The translations under genes were made by a program, and so were the position numbers. The notes beneath the pieces were generated by a model that ran no database searches, was not told where the DNA came from, and saw nothing but the letters and a program-made list of their open reading frames with translations. Positions 19,731 to 27,176 of a stretch of 64,000 bases of DNA are shown here, in pieces. Source of the DNA: Micromonospora sp. WMMD1102 (lineage in GTDB: Bacteria; Actinomycetota; Actinomycetes; Mycobacteriales; Micromonosporaceae); contig NZ_JARUBN010000001.1 of NCBI RefSeq assembly GCF_029626265.1, positions 1,240,001 to 1,304,000 of the forward strand, read 5' to 3'. Each line of letters opens with the position of its first letter. Positions within the stretch are counted from its first letter, which is position 1.

Positions 19731-20425
19731 CCATCAGCGTGCTGCTCGCCGACGACCAGGCTCTGGTGCGGGCCGGATTCCGCAGTCTGCTGCGCCGGGG
19801 CCGGGAGATCGAGGTGGTGGGCGAGGCGGCCAGCGGGGACGAGGCGGTGCGGCTGGCCCGGAGCCTGCGGCCGGACGTGGTGCTGATGGACATCCGGATG
19901 CCGGGACTGGACGGCCTCGCCGCCACCGAGCGGATCGTCACGGACCCGGCGACGGCCGGCTGCCGGGTCGTCATCCTGACCACCTTCGAGACCGACGAGT
20001 ACGTCTTCGCCGCGCTGCGGGCCGGAGCCAGCGGCTTCCTCACCAAGGAGATCGAGCCGGCCCAGCTCCGCCAGGCGGTCGGGATCGTCGCCGCCGGGGA
20101 GGCACTGCTCGCGCCGAGCGTCACCCGCCGGGTCATTGAGCAGTTCGCGCACCGGCCGGTGGCGGCGACCGACACCGCGGCCCGGCTGGCGGTGCTCACC
20201 GAACGGGAGCGCGAGGTGCTCCGGCTGGTCGCCACCGGGCTGTCCAACGAGCAGATCGCCGGGCGCCTCTTCATCAGCCCGCTGACCGTCAAGACCCACA
20301 TCAGCCGGGCGATCACCAAGCTCGGCGTCCGGGACCGGGTCCAGTTGGTGATCGTGGCGTACGAGACCGGCCTGGTCCGCCCCGGCGGCGAAACCCGGAA
20401 GAGCCCGGGTCGGTGCAACGACTAG
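19727..20425 (+). CDS. LuxR-family response regulator
   Basis: The protein is the DNA-binding partner of the upstream kinase, with its GTG start overlapping the kinase stop by four bases. The receiver domain has the DD pair at residues 9-10, phospho-acceptor Asp55 in LMDIRMPG, the conserved Thr in ILTTF and Lys in FLTKE. The C-terminal LuxR HTH begins LTEREREVLRLVATGLSNEQIAGRL and includes VKTHISRAITKLG. It should activate or repress transcription after phosphorylation. Likely targets are nearby but unproven. Confidence 0.95.
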   Translation: MTISVLLADDQALVRAGFRSLLRRGREIEVVGEAASGDEAVRLARSLRPDVVLMDIRMPGLDGLAATERIVTDPATAGCRVVILTTFETDEYVFAALRAGASGFLTKEIEPAQLRQAVGIVAAGEALLAPSVTRRVIEQFAHRPVAATDTAARLAVLTEREREVLRLVATGLSNEQIAGRLFISPLTVKTHISRAITKLGVRDRVQLVIVAYETGLVRPGGETRKSPGRCND

Positions 20426-20488
20426 GCTTGCAGGGTTCTGTCCGGATGCCGCCGGGGGGCCGGCTGCCGCCCGAGAGCTGGAGTCTTG

Positions 20489-22006
20489 ATGAGCACGACC
20501 GTCCTGCCCTCGTACGACGACGTCGTCGAGCGCTACGCCCCGGTGATCGGCCTGGAGACCCACGTCGAGCTGGGCACGAACACCAAGATGTTCTGCGGTT
20601 GCCCGACCGACTTCGGCGGCGAGCCGAACACCCGGGTCTGCCCGGTCTGCCTCGGCCTGCCGGGGTCGCTGCCGGTGGCCAACAAGGCCGCGATCGAGGC
20701 GACCATCCGGATCGGCCTCGCGCTGAACTGCTCGATCGCGCCGTGGAGCCGGTTCGCCCGGAAGAACTACTTCTATCCGGACATGCCGAAGAACTACCAG
20801 ATCAGCCAGTACGACGAGCCGCTCTGCGTGGACGGCTGGCTGGATGTGGAAATTGTCGGCGAGGATGGCCAGCCCGAGCTGTTCCGGATCGGCATCGAGC
20901 GGGTGCACCTGGAGGAGGACACCGGCAAGACGCTGCACGTCGGTGGCGCCACCGGGCGGATCCACGGTGCGACCGAGTCGCTTGTCGACTACAACCGGGC
21001 CGGCATCCCGCTTGTCGAGATCGTCACCAAGCCGATCCCGGGTACCGGCGCCGCGGCCCCGATCGTGGCCCGGGCGTACGTCACCGAGCTGCGCGACGTG
21101 ATCCGCTCGCTGGGCGTCTCCGACGTGCGGATGGAGGAGGGCTCGCTGCGCTGCGACGTGAACACGTCGCTGTCGCCGGCCGGCTCCGCCGAATGGGGCA
21201 CCCGGACGGAGACCAAGAACGTCAACTCGCTGCGCTCGGTGGAGCGGGCGGTCCGTTCCGAGATGCTGCGCCAGGCCGCCGTACTCGACTCGGGTGGCCG
21301 GATCGTCCAGGAGACCCGGCACTTCCACGAGGACACCGGGGACACCACGCCGGGCCGGTCCAAGGAGACCGCCACCGACTACCGTTACTTCCCGGAGCCC
21401 GACCTGGTGCCGCTGGCCCCGGACGCGGCCTGGGTCGCCGAGCTGAAGGCGGCGCTGCCGGAGCTGCCCCGGTTGCACCGGCGCCGGTTGCAGCAGGAGT
21501 GGGGGCTGAACGACCACGACATGCAGTCGGTGCTGAACGCCGGTGCGGTCGAGCTGATCGAGGAGACGGTGGCCGCCGGCACCACCCCGGCCGGCGCCCG
21601 GAAGTGGTGGCTGGGCGAGCTGTCCCGGCGGGCCAACGAGGCCGGTGTCGAGCTGGCCGCCGTGGGTGCCACCCCGGCCCAGGTGGCCGAGCTGCAGAAG
21701 CTTGTCGACGCGGGCAAGCTCAACGACAAGCTGGCCCGTACCGTGCTCGAGGCTGTGGTGGCCGGCGAGGGCTCGCCGAGCGAGATCATGGCTGCCCGGG
21801 GCCTGGAGGTGGTCTCCGACACCGGTGCGCTGACCGCCGCCGTGGACGAGGCGATCGCCGCCAACCCGGACATCGCGGCCAAGGTCCGGGACGGCAAGGT
21901 GGCCGCGGCCGGCGCCCTGGTCGGGGCGGTCATGAAGAGCACCCGGGGCGCGGACGCCAAGACCGTCCGCTCGCTGATCCTGTCCCGGCTCGGCGTCGAG
22001 GGCTGA
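20489..22006 (+). CDS. gatB: Aspartyl/glutamyl-tRNA amidotransferase subunit B
   Basis: GatB binds the mischarged tRNA and transfers ammonia to the phosphorylated Asp or Glu. The 505-residue protein has IGLETHVEL near the start and the zinc site CGCPTDFG ... CPVCLGLPG. The cradle motifs [13 protein letters not shown] and [13 protein letters not shown] are present, as is the C-terminal helical/YqeY tail that grips the tRNA. The ATG at 20489 is used; a TTG lies one codon earlier. It is separated from gatCA by 11.5 kb and from the response regulator by 63 bases. A strong hairpin follows. Confidence 0.97.
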   Translation: MSTTVLPSYDDVVERYAPVIGLETHVELGTNTKMFCGCPTDFGGEPNTRVCPVCLGLPGSLPVANKAAIEATIRIGLALNCSIAPWSRFARKNYFYPDMPKNYQISQYDEPLCVDGWLDVEIVGEDGQPELFRIGIERVHLEEDTGKTLHVGGATGRIHGATESLVDYNRAGIPLVEIVTKPIPGTGAAAPIVARAYVTELRDVIRSLGVSDVRMEEGSLRCDVNTSLSPAGSAEWGTRTETKNVNSLRSVERAVRSEMLRQAAVLDSGGRIVQETRHFHEDTGDTTPGRSKETATDYRYFPEPDLVPLAPDAAWVAELKAALPELPRLHRRRLQQEWGLNDHDMQSVLNAGAVELIEETVAAGTTPAGARKWWLGELSRRANEAGVELAAVGATPAQVAELQKLVDAGKLNDKLARTVLEAVVAGEGSPSEIMAARGLEVVSDTGALTAAVDEAIAANPDIAAKVRDGKVAAAGALVGAVMKSTRGADAKTVRSLILSRLGVEG

Positions 22007-22012
22007 GGTGTG

Positions 22013-22060
22013 AGGAAGGGCCCCCGCTACAACAGAAAACGATAAGCGGGGGCCCTTCCT
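22013..22060. terminator. Hairpin with 16-bp perfect stem after gatB, dispersed-repeat type
   Basis: AGGAAGGGCCCCCGCT (22013-22028) pairs perfectly with AGCGGGGGCCCTTCCT (22045-22060) around a 16-base A-rich loop. It lies between convergent genes (gatB and the phosphoesterase). The arms and the loop core (ACAGAA-N2-CGATA) recur in the hairpin at 31254-31303, so it belongs to a repeat family. Confidence 0.9.
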
Positions 22061-22089
22061 TACACCCCCGCCCCGGGCGACGGAGCGGG

Positions 22090-23736
22090 TCAGCCGGTGG
22101 GTGTCGGGCTGGCCGGAGTCGGCGCGCCGGGAGACGCCGGGGTCGGCGTACCCGGGCTCGGGGTGGCCGGGACCGGCGGCTCCGGCTCCTTGACGACGTG
22201 CCGCTCCAGGTTGACCTGGGCCTCGCCGGTGCCGCCGAGCATGATGTCGTCGTACGCCTGGAGTGCCCGCTGCTGGTCGAAGTAGAGCACCGACATCGCC
22301 AGCGGGGTCGGCTTGTCGCCCTCCAGCCCGCGCAGCCCCGCCCCGCCGGTGGAGCCCTGCACCTGGAGCTGGGTCCGCATCGCGCCCGGCACCTCCGGCA
22401 GCTCGCGCACCTCGCGGTGGTGGGTGTGCCCGCTGAGCACCAGCGGTACGACGCCGGAGAGCCCGTCCGCAGACGCCGGATCGTGTACCAGGGCGATGTC
22501 GACCGGCCTGTTGTAGGCCCGGACCGTCGCGGCGAGCTGCTTGCCGGCCCCGGCCACCTGGTCGACGGTCTGCGGCAGGCTGCCGGAACCGGCCGGCGAG
22601 GTCTCCTTGTCCGGGGTGAACCGGGGGTCGCTGATCCCGGCGATGGTCAGTCCGGCGACGTTGACGATCGCGTTGTCCAGCACGATCGCGTTCGGCTGCC
22701 GGCTGACGGCGGTGGCGGTGGCCGGCGAGTCGTGGTTGCCGCGGATGAAGACGTACGGCACCTTGAGCAGGCCGATGGAGCCGACGAAGGACGCCTCCGG
22801 CTCGCTGCCCCAGTCGGTCATGTCCCCGGTGTCGATCACCACGTTGATGTTGAACTGCTCGACCACGGTGCGGACCACCTGCCAGGCGGTCGGGTTCAGG
22901 TGCAGGTCGGAGACGTGCAGCACCCGTACGGTGCCCTGCTCCTGCTCGAAGATCGGCAGGGTGGAGACGGTGGTGTAGAGCTGGCTGACGTTGCCGACCA
23001 TCCGCTGGAGCTGGTCGGCGTACCGGCCGTAGTCGTCGGCGATCCGCCGGGCGTCACCGACGATCGCCGGGGCGTTCACCAGCAGCCCCTCGTAGCGGGG
23101 CTCCTCGATCGAGTCCGGCCGGAAGGTCAGCGCGGCGATGCCGAGGCTGCCGCCGGTGATCACCAGCGCCAGGCCGCCGGCCCAGGCCACCCGGCGGGTA
23201 CGCCGGAAGACCAGCGCAGCCAGGATCATGCTGGCCAGTACGGAGACCGCGACCGTGCGTACCCCGACCCGGATCACCCCGTTGGCGACGTCGCCGACGG
23301 CGGACTGGCTGGCCCGGCTGATGCTGGCCGGATCGTCGATCAGTGCCTCGGTGCGGCGCTGGTCGAGCGAGCCGAGCCGAACCGAGAGGTGTGCCGGGCC
23401 GGCGTGGCTGCTGAGCTGGAGCGCGCCGAGCGGCGGGATGGTGACCGTGGTGCCGCCGTCCACGGAGGGTGTGATCGCCATCTCGGCCCGGAACGGGCCG
23501 ATGTCGGTCTGCATCCGCCCGCCGAGCAGGACGCCGAGCACGATCCCGAGCACCGTGACGCCGATCACCGACACGGCCAGCCCGGCCCGGCGGCTCGGTC
23601 GCGATGTCAGGACAGCCCGGCCGCCCCGTACGGCGATCCGCCCGAAGCGCCACAGCGCCGCCGGGAACGGCACACGCCGAGCCGCCGGGGGCGGTGTGCC
23701 CCCGGCGGCTCCGGTGTCGTTCCTCCGCCTGTCCAT
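22090..23736 (-). CDS. Membrane-anchored calcineurin-like metallophosphoesterase
   Basis: The ~548-residue protein has a basic N-terminus, one transmembrane helix (LAVSVIGVTVLGIVLGVLLG), an extracytoplasmic ~90-residue domain, and two more helices around residues 160-205. The phosphoesterase domain has SDLHLNP, GDMTDWG, GNHDSP and GHTHH metal-binding motifs. The C-terminus is a Pro/Thr/Ser-rich tail of PTPASPG-type repeats, typical of exported wall-spanning linkers. The topology suggests the catalytic domain is outside or peripheral to the membrane. The ATG at 23736 is preferred over an in-frame TTG at 23742. The substrate is unknown. Confidence 0.9.
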   Translation of the reverse strand: MDRRRNDTGAAGGTPPPAARRVPFPAALWRFGRIAVRGGRAVLTSRPSRRAGLAVSVIGVTVLGIVLGVLLGGRMQTDIGPFRAEMAITPSVDGGTTVTIPPLGALQLSSHAGPAHLSVRLGSLDQRRTEALIDDPASISRASQSAVGDVANGVIRVGVRTVAVSVLASMILAALVFRRTRRVAWAGGLALVITGGSLGIAALTFRPDSIEEPRYEGLLVNAPAIVGDARRIADDYGRYADQLQRMVGNVSQLYTTVSTLPIFEQEQGTVRVLHVSDLHLNPTAWQVVRTVVEQFNINVVIDTGDMTDWGSEPEASFVGSIGLLKVPYVFIRGNHDSPATATAVSRQPNAIVLDNAIVNVAGLTIAGISDPRFTPDKETSPAGSGSLPQTVDQVAGAGKQLAATVRAYNRPVDIALVHDPASADGLSGVVPLVLSGHTHHREVRELPEVPGAMRTQLQVQGSTGGAGLRGLEGDKPTPLAMSVLYFDQQRALQAYDDIMLGGTGEAQVNLERHVVKEPEPPVPATPSPGTPTPASPGAPTPASPTPTG

Positions 23737-23919
23737 GCTCAATCATCACCTGCCCGAAGTGTCATCTTCAAAACCCGCCGCAGGTCCCGCCCATTTCCAC
23801 CGTGGGTATGAGTCCGCTCTCCCGCCCGCGGCGATCCCGGTGCCCCCCGTCCGAGGTCAAGCGGGTGGGCACCGGACGTCCGCCGGGACGTCCGACACCC
23901 GCCGGCTTCGCCGGGAGGC

Positions 23920-25149
23920 TCAGCTCTTGCCGGCCGCGCCGCCGGAGAAGACCAGCCGGAAGATCCGGTCGTCCTCGGGCGCCGGATCGCGCTTGCCGTC
24001 GTGGTTGGAGGTGGAGATCCACAACGAGCCGTCCGGCGCGGCGACCGCGGTCCTGAGCCGGCCGTACTCGCCGACCAGCAGGGGACGGGGCTGCCCGAGT
24101 ACGGTGCCGTTGGCGGTGAGTTCGACAAGCCAGAGCCGCATCCCCCGCAGGCAGGCCGCCACGAACACCCGGTCGATCATGGCCGCGCCGGAGCAGGACG
24201 CCTCGGCGGTGGTCCAGGTGACCAGCGGGTCGACGTACTTCTCCGCGTCGGTGTCCGTGCCGCGTCCCTCGACCTCGGGCCAGCCGTAGTTCTTGCCCGG
24301 TGTGATCAGGTTGATCTCGTCCCACCGGGTCTGGCCGAACTCGGTGGCGTAGAGCCGCTTGTCGGCGTCCCAGGCGATGCCCTGCACGTTGCGGTGTCCG
24401 TAGGACCAGACCAGGGAGTTCGGGTACGGGTTGCCCGGGGCCGGCTTGCCGGCCGGCGTCATCCGGAGGATCTTGCCACCGAGGCTCTTGAGGTCCTGGG
24501 AGAGGCCGCGCTCCGAGGCGTCCCCGGTGGTGGCGTAGAGGAAGCCGTCCGGGCCGAAGCCGAGCCGGCCGCCGTTGTGGATGCCGGAGAGCGGGATGCC
24601 GGTGACGATCGGCGTCGGCCTGGAGCCCAGGGTCAGCTTGGCGATCCGGTTGTCCCCGGACGTCGAGTAGTAGACGAAGACCGTCTCGTCCCGCTGGTAG
24701 TCCGGGGAGACGGCGATGCCCAGCAGGCCGCCCTCGCCGGCCGCGTCGACCTCGGCGAGGGTCTGCACCGTGCTGACCTTGAGCCCCTTCGTGTCGGACT
24801 CCGGCCCGACCTTGAGGATCTTGGCGCTGTCCCGCTCGGTCACCAGCGCGCCGCCGTCGGGCAGGAACGCGATGCCCCAGGGCACCCGCAGCCCGCTGGC
24901 CAGCACGGTTGCCGCTACCTGCTGCTCCGCGCCCCTCTGGCTGGGCGTGGTGGACGGGGTCGGGAACCGTGGCGGCTCGCCGGCCGGGTCCGGTTCCGGC
25001 TCGCCGAGGGCACAACCGCCGGTGAGGAGGACGGCCGCCGCGCAGAGCGCGACCGCCGCGCGCCGACGGCCGGGTCTGGGGTACGGACGAGCGCTCACCC
25101 GGACCAGGGTAGTCCGATCTCGTCCCGTACCGTCGGTTCGCTCGATCAT
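23920..25149 (-). CDS. Secreted sugar dehydrogenase-like lipoprotein (GDH/sorbosone type)
   Basis: This protein is an exported six-bladed beta-propeller of the soluble PQQ-dependent glucose/sorbosone dehydrogenase family. A basic N-terminus and hydrophobic helix end in a lipobox, LLTGGC, so it is likely lipid-anchored on the outer face of the membrane. The propeller begins VPWGIAFLPDGGALVTER and has GEGGLLGIAVSPDY, HNGGRLGFGPDG and YGHRNVQGIAWD, the His/Arg positions of the PQQ-type site. Activity is not certain because many members lack proven PQQ use. The GTG at 25098 would give a more usual signal-peptide length than the ATG at 25149, which has GGGAG upstream; the start is unresolved. Confidence 0.87.
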   Translation of the reverse strand: MIERTDGTGRDRTTLVRVSARPYPRPGRRRAAVALCAAAVLLTGGCALGEPEPDPAGEPPRFPTPSTTPSQRGAEQQVAATVLASGLRVPWGIAFLPDGGALVTERDSAKILKVGPESDTKGLKVSTVQTLAEVDAAGEGGLLGIAVSPDYQRDETVFVYYSTSGDNRIAKLTLGSRPTPIVTGIPLSGIHNGGRLGFGPDGFLYATTGDASERGLSQDLKSLGGKILRMTPAGKPAPGNPYPNSLVWSYGHRNVQGIAWDADKRLYATEFGQTRWDEINLITPGKNYGWPEVEGRGTDTDAEKYVDPLVTWTTAEASCSGAAMIDRVFVAACLRGMRLWLVELTANGTVLGQPRPLLVGEYGRLRTAVAAPDGSLWISTSNHDGKRDPAPEDDRIFRLVFSGGAAGKS

Positions 25150-25299
25150 TTCGCCGCTTCTCCCACAGTCCTCGCTGGCCGTCGCGCCGGACGAGCTGAC
25201 CGTGCCGGCGGGTCGACACCGCCGGACTCGACACCGCCTCGTCGTACCGGCCGATCCGTCAGCGGGACGAGTCCCGACACCCGGGGCCGGTTCCGCCCG

Positions 25300-25345
25300 C
25301 CCGCCCGCCGCCCGCCGCCCGCCGCCCGCCGCCCGCGCCCGCCAG
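25300..25345. repeat. CCCGCCG microsatellite
   Basis: A run of six to seven imperfect CCCGCCG units lies in the divergent gap between the sugar dehydrogenase and the hydroxyacid dehydrogenase. Such heptamer runs are prone to slippage. No function is evident. Confidence 0.8.
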
Positions 25346-25403
25346 CCGTCCACCAGCCGGCCGGCCGGTCGGGTTGCGTCGCCGGGGACTATCGTCGGCG
25401 TCC

Positions 25404-26330
25404 GTGAAGGTGTGGATACCCCATCCCGTCGGACTGGAGCTGCTCGGCGAGATCCCGGCCGGGGTCACCGTCGAGGTCGCCCCGACGCCGGAGCAGTTTC
25501 CGTCCGACCCGGCCGGCGTCCGGTTCTGGGTGCCGCCGTTCCTCGCCCAGACCGCCGCCGTGCCGATGGCCGCCAAGCTGCCCGACCTGCGGGTGGTGCA
25601 GCTCCTCTCGGCCGGGGCGGACGTCTGGGTCGGCCGGCTGCCCGAGCACGTCACCCTCTGCGACGGGCGCGGGGTGCACGACTCCTCCACCGCGGAGTGG
25701 GTGGTCGCGGCGACCCTGGCGTACCTGCGGTCGTTCCCGGTCTTCGCGCTCGCCCAGGCCCGCCACGAGTGGTCGTACGACCGGGTCAACCCCACCGACG
25801 AACTGGCCGGCAAGCGGGTACTCGTCGTCGGCGCCGGATCGATCGGAGCGGCCACCCGGGCCCGGCTGGCGCCGTTCGAGGTCGAGCTGACCATGGTCGC
25901 CCGGACCGCCCGTCCCGCCGAGGGGGTGTACGCGGTCGACGACCTGCCGGCGCTGCTGCCCGAGGCGGACGTGGTGGTGCTGCTGGTGCCGCTCACCGAC
26001 GCTACCCGGGGACTGGTCGACGCCGGGTTCCTCGCCGCGATGCGGGACGGCGCGCTGCTGGTCAACGCCGCCCGGGGGCCGGTGGTGGAAACCGAGGCGC
26101 TTGTCGCCGAGCTGGTGACCGGCCGGCTCTCGGCGGCGCTGGACGTCACCGAGCCGGAGCCGCTGCCGGCCGGGCACCCGCTCTGGGACCTGCCCAACGT
26201 GCTGCTCACCCCGCACGTCGGCGGCTCGGTACGCGGCCTGCTGCCCCGGGGCTACCGGCTGGCCGGCCAGCAGTTGCGCCGTTTCGTGGCCGGCGAGCCG
26301 CTGGTCAACGTGGTGGTCGACGGCTACTGA
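25404..26330 (+). CDS. D-isomer-specific 2-hydroxyacid dehydrogenase
   Basis: The 308-residue enzyme would interconvert a 2-hydroxyacid and 2-ketoacid with NAD(P)H. The nucleotide-binding motif is VVGAGSIG, near residue 140. The catalytic Arg is in NAARGPVV, the Glu in VTEPEPLPAGHPLW and the His in LTPHVGG, in the correct order. HDSSTAEWVVAATLAYLR is the conserved helix. The GTG start at 25404 gives MKVWIPHPVG; no strong ribosome-binding site is present, so the message may be leaderless or the start weak. Substrate is unknown; the family includes phosphoglycerate, lactate and glyoxylate enzymes. Confidence 0.9.
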   Translation: MKVWIPHPVGLELLGEIPAGVTVEVAPTPEQFPSDPAGVRFWVPPFLAQTAAVPMAAKLPDLRVVQLLSAGADVWVGRLPEHVTLCDGRGVHDSSTAEWVVAATLAYLRSFPVFALAQARHEWSYDRVNPTDELAGKRVLVVGAGSIGAATRARLAPFEVELTMVARTARPAEGVYAVDDLPALLPEADVVVLLVPLTDATRGLVDAGFLAAMRDGALLVNAARGPVVETEALVAELVTGRLSAALDVTEPEPLPAGHPLWDLPNVLLTPHVGGSVRGLLPRGYRLAGQQLRRFVAGEPLVNVVVDGY

Positions 26331-26397
26331 CCGGCAGCCGGGCCGGCCGGGTCGGCAGCCGACGGCTCCGGGCCGCCAGCCGGCCGACGCCCGTTCG

Positions 26398-26796
26398 TCA
26401 GTCGACGGTCGGGTCCGGGGTGCGGCGGGGCTCGTCGAGCGGCTGGCCGCTGGCGGCGACCAGACCGGGCAGGTCCGCGGCCCGGACCGCCGGCAGGGTC
26501 GCCGTACGGCCGTCGCGGAGTCGGACCACCGCCTGACCGCGCGGGTCGGGCGCCAGTTCCGCAACCTCCGACCAGGGGATCCACCGCTGTCCGAGCAGGG
26601 CCCGGATCCGTATCCCGGCCGGGCTGGCGTCGGTGCCGGCCCGCCACGCCCAGACGCCGATCGCCAACGGCACCAGGAGCAGCGGGAGGAGATACCAGCG
26701 GGCGGTGGCCAGCGGAAGGGCGCCGAGGAGCCCGAGGACGGCGGCCACCCAGATCGCCTGGCTGTGCCGGAAGCGCAGTGTGCCGGTCTTACCCAC
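26398..26796 (-). CDS. Small membrane protein with bacterial PH-like domain
   Basis: The ~132-residue protein has two adjacent transmembrane helices (AIWVAAVLGLLGALPLA and YLLPLLLVPLAIGVWAW). A beta-rich domain follows (PAGIRIRALLGQRWIPWSEV and a later RDGRTATLPAVRA), matching the bPH_6-type PH domain. Proteins of this kind are common single genes in actinomycetes with no proven role. The GTG at 26796 places the helices near the N-terminus; GAGGTG is about 12 bases upstream. Confidence 0.8.
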   Translation of the reverse strand: MGKTGTLRFRHSQAIWVAAVLGLLGALPLATARWYLLPLLLVPLAIGVWAWRAGTDASPAGIRIRALLGQRWIPWSEVAELAPDPRGQAVVRLRDGRTATLPAVRAADLPGLVAASGQPLDEPRRTPDPTVD

Positions 26797-27176
26797 CCGG
26801 CGATTTTCGCACCTCGGCCGGTCCGCCCGGCCGGGGGCCTCGGACCGGCCGGGCGGAGTGGGGTCGTCCGGCCGGTCGGAACCGCCAACCGGGCCGGGGT
26901 GGAGCGGCCTTGACCGGTTGGGGGAAGATTCGGCGAGCAACCGAGGTGGGAGATCCCTACCGGTGGACCCTCTCGACCTGCCCGGCGCGGGCGTGTGTCC
27001 CGGTCATCCGTCGTCGGGACCACGGGCCGTGGCGGGGAGGTGGACAGAGTCCGTCACGTAACCATGCCCCCGGCCGATCGTTGGGGGTTGATAGGACTCG
27101 TTTCGGCGGTTGCGCCGGAGCGGGCCCAGCCTGACCCGCACCACGTCCGTGCCCCCTCTGCAAAGGCATCCCCGCC
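26797..27176. other. 380-base divergent intergenic region
   Basis: No gene is supported here. A hairpin with an 11-bp stem (TCCGCCCGGCC at 26822-26832 with its complement at 26847-26857) stands near the PH gene. Downstream sequence is less structured and contains TTGACC at about 26909 and TTGATA at about 27088, either of which could be part of a promoter for the PAS-GGDEF-EAL gene. I could not find matching -10 boxes. Confidence 0.45.

Noticed and set aside
20413..23811. 1132-codon plus-strand frame across gatB and the phosphoesterase
   Set aside because: It runs in the wrong frame through gatB, passes a terminator and is antisense to the phosphoesterase.
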